Shown one piece after another: positions 17,428 to 25,717 of a stretch of 43,379 bases of DNA. Both the position numbers and the translations under genes were made by a program. Under the pieces are notes generated by a model. It saw only the letters and a list, made by a program, of their open reading frames with translations, was not told the origin of the DNA and ran no database searches. The DNA is taken from the NCBI GenBank assembly GCA_938084555.1, contig CALKFR010000011.1, forward strand, positions 1 to 43,379. Direction: 5' to 3'. Origin of the DNA: an uncultured Flavobacteriaceae bacterium. Lineage in GTDB: Bacteria; Bacteroidota; Bacteroidia; Flavobacteriales; Flavobacteriaceae. Numbering within the stretch: the stretch's first letter is position 1; each line of letters begins with the position of its first letter.

Positions 17428-18144
17428 TTATATTAATTTGTCTAAAGATGTAACAGCTACATAGCGTTCTACAGTGAAACCTTCTGCATAATCTACACCA
17501 ATTAATCTTCCTAACTCTCTAGCCCTATAATGGATACTGTCTGTAAAATTTTTTGAGCTGATTGGCGTATCTGCCTCTTTACTATTTGGATCATAAAATT
17601 GAGAGCTATATGCTAACACAGCAGCCATTTTTACATCTATAAAACCACTTATATCAACAACAAAATCTGGCTCAGAATTATTCCATTGTAAATAATGATA
17701 AACCAATTTAGGTCTCCATTTATTTTGTGTAAGACCATCAAGTTCAGTAATAATCTTTTCTAAACCACTTAAAAAACAGGCGTCAGAAACTAGTTTACTA
17801 CCTTTTCCATGATCAATATGTCTATCATTAACAGCATTACACAATACAATTTCGGGTCTATATTTTCGAATTAATTTGATAACTTCTAATTGATGATGTT
17901 TATCATTTACAAAAAATCCATCTTCAAATTTTAAATTTTCTCTTAGTGATACTCCCAAAATTTTAGCAGCTTTAGCAGCTTCAACTTTTCTTAATTCTTT
18001 AGATCCTCGAGTACCCAGTTCGCCTTGAGTAAGATCCACAATACCAACTTTTTTTCCCAAAGAAACCTCTTTAGCAATGGTAGCTGCTGCTCCCAATTCA
18101 ACATCATCTGGATGTGCCCCAAAAGCTAATATATCTAATTTCAT
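17428..18144 (-). CDS. bshB1: Bacillithiol biosynthesis deacetylase BshB1
   Basis: BshB1 removes the acetyl group from N-acetylglucosaminyl-malate, the second step to bacillithiol. The 238-residue protein shows the LmbE/PIG-L zinc deacetylase pattern: FGAHPDDVELGA near residue 10 (ligands His and Asp, with catalytic Asp) and the distal His in NAVNDRHIDHGKG. The late HYLQWNNSEPDFVVDIS segment and the YAEGFTVERY C-terminus fit BshB1 rather than mycothiol MshB. The gene overlaps the upstream trans-sulfuration enzyme by 4 bases (ATGA), so the two are translationally coupled. bshA lies at 35217-36350; bshC is not in the window. Confidence 0.93.
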   Translation of the reverse strand: MKLDILAFGAHPDDVELGAAATIAKEVSLGKKVGIVDLTQGELGTRGSKELRKVEAAKAAKILGVSLRENLKFEDGFFVNDKHHQLEVIKLIRKYRPEIVLCNAVNDRHIDHGKGSKLVSDACFLSGLEKIITELDGLTQNKWRPKLVYHYLQWNNSEPDFVVDISGFIDVKMAAVLAYSSQFYDPNSKEADTPISSKNFTDSIHYRARELGRLIGVDYAEGFTVERYVAVTSLDKLI

Positions 18145-19307
18145 AAATCTACTTTATTAATTTTTAAAAGCGCTTGTTCAATATCTGCTATTAAATCAAC
18201 AGGCTCCTCTATACCTACTGAAAAACGAATCAATCTGTCAGATATTCCTCGACTTTGTCTTTCTTTCTCACTTAATAAAGCATGAGTAGTTTGGGCAGGA
18301 CTCAATATTGTACTTTCTACGCCAGCTAAACTTAATGATGGTTTAATAAATTGCAGTGAATTCTGAAATTCCATGGCATCGATACCCTCCTTCAACTCAA
18401 AAGACATCATTGCTCCAAAACCGTGCATTTGAGAAGCTGCAATTGCATGTTTTGGATGACTTTTTAATCCTGGATAATGAACTTTCTTAATCGATGAATT
18501 AGCCTCTAGGTATTCTGCAAGAACTTGTGCATTTTTAGTTTGTTCTCTTACCCTCAGGTTCAATGTTTTCAAACTTCGTTCCAACATCCAAACGGTAAAA
18601 TCACTTAAATTACCACCAAGATTTATTCCAGTTTCCCAAATTAATTCTATATGTTCTTTCGAGGCTGCTACTACACCTGCAGAGATGTCTGAATGGCCTC
18701 CCATATATTTTGTCGCAGAGTGTATCACAATATCTATTCCAAAATCTGCAGGAGTTTGGTTAATTGGTGATGCAAATGTGTTGTCAATCATGGTAATAAT
18801 TCCTCTCTTTTTAGCCAAACCTGATATCGCTTTCATATCAGTAATAGTCAACAAAGGATTGGAAGGAGTTTCGATGTAAATAATTTTAGTATTTGATCTA
18901 AGTAGAGGTTCAAAATCTTGAAATTTATCAGATTCTGTATAAGTATACTCTATTCCATATTTTTCAAATTCTTTAGCTATTAAATTATACGTACCGCCAT
19001 AAATAACTTGTTGAATTAAAACATGATCACCTTTTTTCAAAAAAGTTAATAGTGCTGTACTAATAGCAGCCATTCCCGAAGTAAAAATAAGGGCATCCTC
19101 GGTATGTTCTAAAGCTGCAATTTTTCTACATAAAGCTTCTTGATTGGGTGTATTAAAATAACGAGGGTATCTTTTTACATCCACTTGATCAAAAGCATAT
19201 GAGGTAGACATATAGATTGGTGAAATAGCCCCCTTAAATTGTTTGTCCTTTACTTCGCCAACATGAACACATGTAGAATTAATTCCTAGTTTTTTTGAAT
19301 CTATCAT
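18141..19307 (-). CDS. Trans-sulfuration family PLP enzyme (cystathionine gamma-synthase/lyase type)
   Basis: A fold-type I PLP enzyme of the Cys/Met metabolism family. From the ATG at 19307 it has 388 residues, the usual length; the frame extends upstream to 19418, but those residues do not fit the family start (MIDSKKLGINSTCVHVGE). Visible motifs: the phosphate-binding FTSGMAAISTALL, cofactor-facing YIETPSNP and MIDNTFASP, and the Schiff-base Lys in IHSATKYMGGH. Whether it makes cystathionine, cleaves it, or degrades methionine cannot be settled from sequence alone. Its 4-base overlap with bshB1 suggests sulfur amino-acid metabolism tied to bacillithiol synthesis. It is divergent from the gene at 19431. 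Confidence 0.9.
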   Translation of the reverse strand: MIDSKKLGINSTCVHVGEVKDKQFKGAISPIYMSTSYAFDQVDVKRYPRYFNTPNQEALCRKIAALEHTEDALIFTSGMAAISTALLTFLKKGDHVLIQQVIYGGTYNLIAKEFEKYGIEYTYTESDKFQDFEPLLRSNTKIIYIETPSNPLLTITDMKAISGLAKKRGIITMIDNTFASPINQTPADFGIDIVIHSATKYMGGHSDISAGVVAASKEHIELIWETGINLGGNLSDFTVWMLERSLKTLNLRVREQTKNAQVLAEYLEANSSIKKVHYPGLKSHPKHAIAASQMHGFGAMMSFELKEGIDAMEFQNSLQFIKPSLSLAGVESTILSPAQTTHALLSEKERQSRGISDRLIRFSVGIEEPVDLIADIEQALLKINKVDL

Positions 19308-19430
19308 TTTATTATAATATGAAAAAACGAATTTACGAAAGAAACCACGAATAATAACCATAATTGTAAACAGCTGTTCTAAACTGAGGAAATCAATCCT
19401 AACAATTAATAATTTCAATATCTTCGTAGC

Positions 19431-20183
19431 ATGATTTCAGTGGTTATAATAGGAAGTGGAAATGTTGCCAAACATTTAATTAAAGCTTTTTTAAAGATTG
19501 ATAACATCAATCTAAAGCAAGTATATACAAGGAATTTAAAGGATGAAGCCCTGTTAAAAAATAGTGTTTCAACTACAAATGATTTATCATTAATTAAACA
19601 GGCAGATGTAACAATCATAGCTGTGAATGATGATGCTATATCCCATATTTCATCTAAAATTAAGAATTCTCTTGTTGTTCATACTTCAGGTAGTGTTGAG
19701 ATGAATGCCTTAAAAAATCCAAACAATAAAGGTGTGTTTTATCTACTTCAATCTTTTTCCAAAGAAAAAGAAATAAATTTTTCGACTATTCCTATTTGTT
19801 TAGAGGCAGAGGATAATAAAGACCTTTTGAAACTAGAAAAATTAGCATCTTTGTTGAAAGGCGATATTTATTATCTTTCCTCTTTACAAAGAAAAAAAAT
19901 TCATGTTGCAGCTGTTTTTGTAAATAATTTCACAAATCATATGTATGCAATTGCACACAAAATTTGCGAAGATCACAATGTGCCATTCAATATTTTACAG
20001 CCATTAATTATAGAAACATCTCAAAAAATAGCAAACTTAACGCCTAAAAAAGCGCAAACGGGGCCAGCCATAAGAAATGATGAAGAAACAATTAAAAATC
20101 ATCTAAATTTGCTAACTGAATCTCAACAAGAACTATATTTAAAAATTACACAATCTATTCAAAATCATGGAAAAGAGCTATAA
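19431..20183 (+). CDS. Rossmann-like and DUF2520 domain protein
   Basis: The 250-residue protein starts with an NAD(P)-binding fold (VVIIGSGNVAKHLIKAFLKI; GxGxxx pattern) and contains VVHTSGSVEMNAL and the DUF2520 helical half (KKIHVAAVFVNNFTNHMYAI). It resembles ketopantoate reductase or pyrroline-5-carboxylate reductase in layout, but the substrate is unknown. It overlaps the KdsC-like phosphatase gene by 17 bases, so the pair is co-expressed. The start at 19431 directly precedes the GSGNVA motif at the expected distance. A one-mismatch -7 box (TATCTTCG) is at 19419-19426. Confidence 0.88.
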   Translation: MISVVIIGSGNVAKHLIKAFLKIDNINLKQVYTRNLKDEALLKNSVSTTNDLSLIKQADVTIIAVNDDAISHISSKIKNSLVVHTSGSVEMNALKNPNNKGVFYLLQSFSKEKEINFSTIPICLEAEDNKDLLKLEKLASLLKGDIYYLSSLQRKKIHVAAVFVNNFTNHMYAIAHKICEDHNVPFNILQPLIIETSQKIANLTPKKAQTGPAIRNDEETIKNHLNLLTESQQELYLKITQSIQNHGKEL

Positions 20184-20694
20184 ACAATACTTATCACAAA
20201 TTAATACGTTAATATTTGATGTTGATGGTGTTTTAACTAATGGATTTGTAACAGTACATCCAAATGGTGAATTAATTCGTCAGATGAATATTAAAGATGG
20301 TTATGCACTTCGAGAAGCTGTTAAAGCTGGTTTGAAAATCTGCATTATCACAGGAGGAAAGAATGAGGGTGTGAAAATTAGATTAGAAAATTTAGGAATT
20401 AAAGATGTGTATATGGGTGCACACAATAAAATTGAACAATACAATGAGTTTATTGATATGTATAATTTACAATCTAATAACATATTATACATGGGTGATG
20501 ATCTGCCAGATTATCCAATCATGAAAATTGTAGGCTTAGCATGTTGTCCTAATGATGCTGCAATGGAGATTCAACAAATATCAAAGTATATTTCTGATAA
20601 AAAAGGTGGAGAAGGCTGTGTTCGAGATATTATTGAACAAGTTTTACGCGTTCAAGGAAAATGGGATTCAAACTTTGATGCTACCTACGATTAA
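20167..20694 (+). CDS. KdsC-like HAD phosphatase
   Basis: The 175-residue protein matches the C0-type HAD phosphatases that include 3-deoxy-D-manno-octulosonate 8-phosphate phosphatase. It has the nucleophile motif IFDVDGVLTNG (Asp19/Asp21), motif II IITGGKNEG, the conserved Lys, and motif IV YMGDDLPDYPIMK. No cap domain is present, as expected for KdsC. It overlaps the DUF2520 gene by 17 bases. Dephosphorylation of Kdo-8-P in lipopolysaccharide core synthesis is the likely role, though related enzymes act on other sugar phosphates. Confidence 0.88.
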   Translation: MEKSYKQYLSQINTLIFDVDGVLTNGFVTVHPNGELIRQMNIKDGYALREAVKAGLKICIITGGKNEGVKIRLENLGIKDVYMGAHNKIEQYNEFIDMYNLQSNNILYMGDDLPDYPIMKIVGLACCPNDAAMEIQQISKYISDKKGGEGCVRDIIEQVLRVQGKWDSNFDATYD

Positions 20695-20725
20695 ATTTAT
20701 TTTAAATGTATATTTCTTAAAGATT

Positions 20726-21151
20726 ATGAATAAATATTTGATAATTATTTGCTGTTTATTTTTTACGATTTCTGGCTTTTCACAAACTATTTTTGGGAAA
20801 TGGAATTCTTTCGATGAAGAAACAAATAAAATTGAATCTGTTATTGAGGTTTATGAAAAAGACACTAAAGCCTATGCTAAAATAATAGCAATTAAAGATG
20901 CTGCTAGAAGTTCAGCAAAATGTTTGGAGTGTTCTGGAAAAAGAAAAAATGAACCTATTTTAGGGATGAATATTTTAACAGGTTTAAAAAAAGATGGTAA
21001 TGAGTGGTCTGGAGGAAAAATTCTAGACCCTAAAAACGGAAAAGAATACAAGTGTTATATTCAATTGTTAGATGATAATACATTAAAACTAAGAGGCTAC
21101 ATAGGGATTTCAATGTTTGGAAGAACTGCTATTTGGAAAAGAGCTGAGTAA
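20726..21151 (+). CDS. DUF2147 domain protein, secreted
   Basis: From the ATG at 20726 the protein has 141 residues with a signal peptide (MNKYLIIICCLFFTISGFSQ) and a DUF2147 domain: IFGKWNSFDEETNKIESVIE, then paired cysteines in AKCLECSGKRKNEP, WSGGKILDPKNGKEYKC, and LRGYIGISMFGRTAIWKR. The longer frame from 20552 overlaps the phosphatase gene and lacks a signal, so it was rejected. The family is widespread in Gram-negative bacteria, has a lipocalin-like fold and no firm function. It starts 31 nt after the phosphatase gene and may share its transcript. Confidence 0.88.
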   Translation: MNKYLIIICCLFFTISGFSQTIFGKWNSFDEETNKIESVIEVYEKDTKAYAKIIAIKDAARSSAKCLECSGKRKNEPILGMNILTGLKKDGNEWSGGKILDPKNGKEYKCYIQLLDDNTLKLRGYIGISMFGRTAIWKRAE

Positions 21152-21220
21152 GATTAGATATCCATAGTCTACTATGTGATTATATGAGCTAAAAATAACA
21201 CCTTTTGTTTCATAGTCTGT

Positions 21221-21862
21221 TTATACCTTCTTCTGAAGCATTGGAACAAAAGCAAAGTCACCTAGCTCATGTTTCTCAAATTCTTTTGGAGTTTTTCTGT
21301 AAAACATTGTCATTGTTTGTTTTTTATCACCAACTGGAATTAACAACTTCCCTCCTACTTTTAATTGAGCTAAAAGTGATTTAGGTACAAAAGGTGCACC
21401 TGCAGTGACAATTATTTTATCGAAAGGTGCTTTTTCTTTAAACCCTTTATATCCATCGCCAAAAATAAATTTTTTTGGTTTGTAGCCTAATTTAGGTAAA
21501 AACAAAGAAGTTTTTTTAAACAATTCATGTTGGCGTTCTATAGTATAAACTACTGCACCTAATTCAATTAAAACTGCTGTTTGATATCCAGAACCAGTTC
21601 CAATTTCCAAGACACTATCTCCCCGATTAACCGAAAGGGTTTGAGATTGAAATGCTACAGTATAAGGTTGAGAAATAGTCTGTTCTGCAGCTATAGGAAA
21701 TGCTTTATCTTGATAAGCATGATCTTCAAAAGAAGAGTCAATAAACAAATGTCTAGGGATTACTTTTATAGCAGCTAGTACTTGATCATTAGTAATTCCT
21801 TTCTTTTTCAGAATACTAGCTAACTGGTTTCTTAAGCCTTGATGTTTTGAAGTATCTTTCAA
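21221..21862 (-). CDS. pcm: Protein-L-isoaspartate(D-aspartate) O-methyltransferase
   Basis: This enzyme uses S-adenosylmethionine to methylate isoaspartyl residues in aged proteins, starting their repair. The 213-residue protein has the SAM-binding motif VLEIGTGSGYQTAVL, the family signature AFPIAAEQTISQPYTVAFQ, the IIVTAGAPFVPKSLLAQL motif, and KVGGKLLIPVG. Length and motif order are normal. It is cytoplasmic. It is divergent from the Gfo/Idh/MocA gene at 21969, which has its own promoter. Confidence 0.95.
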   Translation of the reverse strand: MKDTSKHQGLRNQLASILKKKGITNDQVLAAIKVIPRHLFIDSSFEDHAYQDKAFPIAAEQTISQPYTVAFQSQTLSVNRGDSVLEIGTGSGYQTAVLIELGAVVYTIERQHELFKKTSLFLPKLGYKPKKFIFGDGYKGFKEKAPFDKIIVTAGAPFVPKSLLAQLKVGGKLLIPVGDKKQTMTMFYRKTPKEFEKHELGDFAFVPMLQKKV

Positions 21863-21902
21863 TATTTAACTTTAAATAGAGGTCTAAAAGTAGAATAATT
21901 GA

Positions 21903-21931
21903 TTTGAAATTCCTATAAAATTGTATCTTTG
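21903..21931 (+). promoter_or_regulatory. Bacteroidota sigma-A-type promoter for the oxidoreductase at 21969
   Basis: TTTG at 21903-21906, a 17-nt spacer, then TATCTTTG at 21924-21931, matching TTTG-N17-TAnnTTTG. It lies 37 nt before the ATG at 21969. Confidence 0.7.
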
Positions 21932-21968
21932 TTGTCGGTTAATTTAAACATCAAAAAAATCACATTCT

Positions 21969-22928
21969 ATGTTAAAAGCAGGAGTATTAGGTGCGGGTCA
22001 TTTAGGGAAGATTCACCTGAAATTACTACAACAATCTAATAAGTATGATTTAGTAGGTTTTTATGACCCCTCTAAAGAAAATGCTCTTAAAGTAGCGAAC
22101 GAGTTTGGATATCGATCATTTAATAGTATAGAGGAATTAATTAAGGAAGTTGATGTTGTTGATATTGTAACTCCAACACTTTCACATTTTGAATGCGCTA
22201 AACATGCCATAGAAAATGGATGCCATATTTTTATTGAAAAACCGATCACAAAAACAGTTATAGAGGCCGAGGCTATAAGAACCTTAGCTAGTCAAAAGCA
22301 TGTTAAGGGACAGGTTGGTCATGTAGAACGTTTTAATCCAGCCTTTACTGCTGTAAAAGATATGATTGCTAATCCAATGTTTATAGAATGTCATCGTTTA
22401 GCTGAATTTAACCCAAGAGGGACTGATGTTCCTGTAGTATTAGACTTAATGATTCATGATATTGACATCATTTTAAGTATAATTAACTCTCCTGTAAAAA
22501 ATGTTCACGCTAGCGGAGTTACCGTTATTTCTGAAACTCCAGATATTGCTAATGCTAGGATAGAATTTGAAAACGGATGTGTAGCCAATCTAACAGCGAG
22601 TAGAATATCCATGAAAAACATGAGAAAATCTAGATTTTTTCAAAAAGATGCTTATATATCAATAGATTTTCTAGAAAAAAAATCTGAAGTAGTACGAATG
22701 AAAGATGTACCTGAACACCCAGATGAATTTGCAATGATTCTCCAAAATGCGGAAGGCGTAAAAAAACAAATATATTTTGATAATCCTGAAATAACACCAA
22801 ATAATGCTATTTTAGATGAATTGGAATCATTTGCTGAAGCTATAAAAAACAATACAAAACCTATTGTATCTTTAAGTCAAGGAACCAATGCTTTACGATT
22901 GGCACAAAGAATTATTGATTGTTTTTAG
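21969..22928 (+). CDS. Gfo/Idh/MocA family NAD(P)-dependent oxidoreductase
   Basis: The 319-residue protein has the Rossmann motif GVLGAGHLGKIHLKLL, the typical VDIVTPTLSHFECAKHAIEN strand-helix, the family signature HIFIEKPITK with its Lys-Pro, and the MIHDIDIILS catalytic-His region in the C-terminal alpha/beta domain. The family oxidises or reduces sugars and related compounds; the substrate is not predictable here. It has its own promoter and is followed by a 3-hydroxybutyryl-CoA dehydrogenase gene 61 nt downstream. Confidence 0.9.
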   Translation: MLKAGVLGAGHLGKIHLKLLQQSNKYDLVGFYDPSKENALKVANEFGYRSFNSIEELIKEVDVVDIVTPTLSHFECAKHAIENGCHIFIEKPITKTVIEAEAIRTLASQKHVKGQVGHVERFNPAFTAVKDMIANPMFIECHRLAEFNPRGTDVPVVLDLMIHDIDIILSIINSPVKNVHASGVTVISETPDIANARIEFENGCVANLTASRISMKNMRKSRFFQKDAYISIDFLEKKSEVVRMKDVPEHPDEFAMILQNAEGVKKQIYFDNPEITPNNAILDELESFAEAIKNNTKPIVSLSQGTNALRLAQRIIDCF

Positions 22929-22989
22929 TAAAAAATACTTAAACATAGAATCGAGTTATACATATTAATTCAGAAAAAACTTTATACGC

Positions 22990-23877
22990 ATGAAAAACAT
23001 AGCCGTAATTGGAGCAGGTACTATGGGTAACGGGATTGCCCATACCTTTGCTCAATATAATTATAATGTTCAATTAATTGACATCTCTGAGAAATCTCTT
23101 ACTAATGCATTAGTTTCAATTAATAAGAATCTAGATAGAATGGTAATTAAGGAGAAAATCTCATCAAAAGAAAAAGAAAGAACTCTAGCTAATATTACTA
23201 CATATACTTCTATAAAAGAAGGTACCCAATATGCTAGTCTAGTTATAGAGGCAGCAACTGAAAATTTAGAATTAAAATTAAAAATCTTCAAAGAATTAGA
23301 TGATGTTTGCCCTGATGATACAATTTTAGCAACCAATACTTCCTCTATATCTATAACACAAATTGCAGAAATAACATCAAGACCTGATAAAGTTATTGGC
23401 ATGCATTTTATGAATCCAGTCCCAGTAATGAAATTAGTTGAAATTATTAGAGGATATAACACATCAAATGAAGTTACAAAGTTTATAGTAGACCTTACTA
23501 AAAAAGTAAATAAGATTCCAGTTGAAGTAAATGATTACCCTGGGTTTGTAGCCAACAGAATATTACTTCCTATGATTAATGAATCTATTGAAACACTCTT
23601 TAATGGAGTTGCTGGAGTAACAGAAATAGACACTGTAATGAAATTAGGGATGGCTCACCCAATGGGGCCACTTCAGTTGGCAGATTTTATTGGTTTAGAT
23701 GTTTGTTTATCTATATTAGAGGTCATGTATAGTGGTTTTAAAAATCCAAAATATGCACCATGTCCACTATTAGTTAATATGGTAAGAGCTGGTAAATTAG
23801 GAGTGAAATCTGGTGAGGGTTTTTATGATTATTCTAAGAGTAAAAAAGCCGAAAAAATTGCCAAACAGTTTGAATAA
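22990..23877 (+). CDS. 3-hydroxybutyryl-CoA dehydrogenase
   Basis: The 295-residue protein oxidises (S)-3-hydroxyacyl-CoA with NAD+ or NADP+, or runs in reverse. It has the Rossmann start VIGAGTMGNGIAHTFAQYN, the helical dimer domain, the catalytic-His region VIGMHFMNPVPVMKLVEIIR, PGFVANRILLPMINESIE, and the C-terminal GVKSGEGFYDYS signature. The length is typical of single-domain Hbd/PaaH rather than multifunctional FadB. Role in beta-oxidation, butyrate or phenylacetate routes cannot be separated. The PagL-like gene appears to overlap its 3' end. Confidence 0.93.
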   Translation: MKNIAVIGAGTMGNGIAHTFAQYNYNVQLIDISEKSLTNALVSINKNLDRMVIKEKISSKEKERTLANITTYTSIKEGTQYASLVIEAATENLELKLKIFKELDDVCPDDTILATNTSSISITQIAEITSRPDKVIGMHFMNPVPVMKLVEIIRGYNTSNEVTKFIVDLTKKVNKIPVEVNDYPGFVANRILLPMINESIETLFNGVAGVTEIDTVMKLGMAHPMGPLQLADFIGLDVCLSILEVMYSGFKNPKYAPCPLLVNMVRAGKLGVKSGEGFYDYSKSKKAEKIAKQFE

Positions 23878-24502
23878 ATCAATTCTTATTTTCTTTTTCT
23901 TTTCTTATTCTTTGGCTAACAGTCAAGAAAATAAAATTAATCCTTCATTAAATAAGATTGGGTTTCTTTATAGTAGTGCTAAACAAAATAATATTTTATT
24001 TTTTTATAGAGATTATTACTACAATACTAATGTGTATAAATTTCAATTATTTTATTCATTAAAAAAATGGAGGAAATGGGATGTAAATCTTATTGTACAG
24101 CCCCAGTATCAAATGGCACAACATCAATTACTAAATGAACAGTTTGTTACTCCAGATGAAGAAAATTTTGAATTTTTAAGAGAAAAATTTACACAAAAAA
24201 AAGATATTTCATTATATGCATTTGAATTAGGTTTTCAGTTAAGAAAATCTCTGATTAAGAAAATCTCCTTTGAGGCTACTTTAGGGTTAGGAGCAGGTTA
24301 TATAAGTTTAGAGTCTGAAAGATTAGCTAAAGGCTTTACTTTTATTGAAAATGTATCTTTAGGATTAGCTTATACAAGTAATTCATCAGAATTTTTTCTT
24401 GCAACTACAGTAGGACATGTTTCCAACTTTAATATTCAAAAACCTAATAGCGGATACAATATACTTGGATTTGAATTAGGATATAGAATTTTTATAAAAT
24501 AA
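23870..24502 (+). CDS. PagL-like acyloxyacyl hydrolase / outer-membrane barrel
   Basis: Taking TTG at 23870 gives a signal peptide (about 18 residues ending LANSQ) and a 210-residue protein; it overlaps the previous gene by 8 bases. TTG at 23858 is an alternative. The C-terminal GHVSNFNIQKPNSGYN followed by a GFELGY strand matches the PagL family, which removes the 3-O acyl chain of lipid A in the outer membrane. The His and Ser of the PagL triad are present (GHVSN), but the Glu expected 12 residues after Ser looks replaced by Asn. Barrel-like strands fill the rest. Activity is thus uncertain. A hairpin follows at 24503-24532. Confidence 0.72.
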   Translation: MNKSILIFFFFSYSLANSQENKINPSLNKIGFLYSSAKQNNILFFYRDYYYNTNVYKFQLFYSLKKWRKWDVNLIVQPQYQMAQHQLLNEQFVTPDEENFEFLREKFTQKKDISLYAFELGFQLRKSLIKKISFEATLGLGAGYISLESERLAKGFTFIENVSLGLAYTSNSSEFFLATTVGHVSNFNIQKPNSGYNILGFELGYRIFIK

Positions 24503-24532
24503 AAAAAGGGAAAAATTAATTTATCCCTTTTT
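24503..24532. terminator. Bidirectional terminator
   Basis: AAAAAGGGA (24503-24511) pairs with TCCCTTTTT (24524-24532) around a 12-nt AT-rich loop, between the converging PagL-like and exporter-adaptor genes. Confidence 0.75.
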
Positions 24533-24555
24533 ATTATAATCAACATTATTATTCG

Positions 24556-25677
24556 TTAGTTTCCTCTGGGATCATCATCAGCTTCATAATCTTTATTGGC
24601 TTTATTCCATATCTTCAACTCATCTGTGTATGTAATTCCAGATTTTACCATAATGTTAACTCCATCAGAAATACCTAATTCTAATTCTCTTTTTTCAAAC
24701 TCATTATCTCCAATCTTAACCTCTACATAAGGTTTTTCGGTTTTTTTATCAAAGCGCAGTAAAGCCTCTTTTATGGATAATACACTATCTTGTTTTTCCA
24801 AGACTATATCAGCATTTGCACTATAGTTAGCTCTTACAAAATAGTTGTCATCTAAAGTAATGTTAGCCTTGATTTTAAATTGAACAGCCCCACCCTCTTC
24901 TGTTCCTTTTGGAGCAATAAAATTTAATTTAGCTGGAAACTTTTTCTCTTCTATGGCTCCCAATGAAATCTCTATTTCTGTACCTTTAACTAACTTACTA
25001 ACCTCAGATTCATCAACTTTGCCCTCAAAAATCATTTTACTCATATCAGCTATTGAGGCTATAGTAGTTCCGGCATTAAAATTATTACTTTGAATTACTT
25101 GATCTCCTTCTTTTACAGGAATTTCTAGTATAGTACCAGATATTTGTGCTCTAATATCAGTGTTGGCTAAGCCAACACCCGATGAACCACTTTTAATAAT
25201 TTTGTAATCATTTTGAGCATTCACTAAATCTTGTTTTGCTTGCTCAAAAGACAACTCAACTTGTTCAAAAGCTGATGCTGCCAATACACCTTTATCATAT
25301 AACTTCTTATTACGATCAAAGGAGATTTTTAAATTTTTAACTCTTAATTTAATGTTATCTACCCTTCCTTTAGCACTGATCAAAGATTGTTCATTTGGAA
25401 CAACCCTAACTGTTGCTATTAAGTCTCCTTTTTTTACTTTAGCCCCCTCAAGTAGGATTATTTTATCTATTATCCCAGTAATCTGCGGTTTAATTTCAAT
25501 TTCTTCAAGAGGTATAACTTTTCCTGTTGCAACTGTCTTTTTCACAATAGTTGCTTTAAATGCTTTTTCAGTATCAAAAGTTTTTATGTTTTTTTTGTTT
25601 TTACTCCCTAACCATAGAAGAACTCCTGCAAATGTCATGAAAACTATTACTAATATAATTTTTGCTCTTTTACTCAT
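24556..25677 (-). CDS. Periplasmic adaptor subunit of an ABC exporter (HlyD/MacA-like)
   Basis: The 373-residue protein has one N-terminal membrane anchor (IILVIVFMTFAGVLLWLG), a biotinyl-lipoyl-like half (TVATGKVIPLEEIEIKPQIT), an alpha-hairpin coiled coil (about 105-160), the second lipoyl half (SGTILEIPVKEGDQVIQ) and a beta-barrel/membrane-proximal part. This is the RND/MacA-type adaptor layout that links an inner-membrane pump to an outer-membrane channel. It is the last gene of a four-gene run with an ATPase and two MacB-type permeases, which points to a MacAB-like exporter rather than an RND pump. No TolC-type gene is present. The start is at 25677; the gap to the upstream permease is 40 nt. 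Confidence 0.9.
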   Translation of the reverse strand: MSKRAKIILVIVFMTFAGVLLWLGSKNKKNIKTFDTEKAFKATIVKKTVATGKVIPLEEIEIKPQITGIIDKIILLEGAKVKKGDLIATVRVVPNEQSLISAKGRVDNIKLRVKNLKISFDRNKKLYDKGVLAASAFEQVELSFEQAKQDLVNAQNDYKIIKSGSSGVGLANTDIRAQISGTILEIPVKEGDQVIQSNNFNAGTTIASIADMSKMIFEGKVDESEVSKLVKGTEIEISLGAIEEKKFPAKLNFIAPKGTEEGGAVQFKIKANITLDDNYFVRANYSANADIVLEKQDSVLSIKEALLRFDKKTEKPYVEVKIGDNEFEKRELELGISDGVNIMVKSGITYTDELKIWNKANKDYEADDDPRGN

Positions 25678-25717
25678 TTTAATTTATGTATAAACTCTGA
25701 TTAATATATCTTTATTT

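Noticed and set aside
20552-20725. 58-residue N-terminal extension of the DUF2147 protein
   Set aside because: It overlaps the phosphatase gene and would hide a perfect signal peptide beginning at 20726.
21163-21176. CATAGT-CT-ACTATG palindrome as terminator or operator
   Set aside because: The stem is 6 bp with a 2-nt loop and no T-run; too weak to call in such AT-rich DNA.
23070-23462. 130-residue minus-strand ORF
   Set aside because: It is antisense to the conserved Rossmann and catalytic regions of 3-hydroxybutyryl-CoA dehydrogenase; no independent signal of coding.
25352-25693. 113-residue plus-strand ORF with hydrophobic stretches
   Set aside because: It is antisense to the exporter adaptor; its hydrophobicity mirrors the coiled-coil and membrane codons on the other strand.
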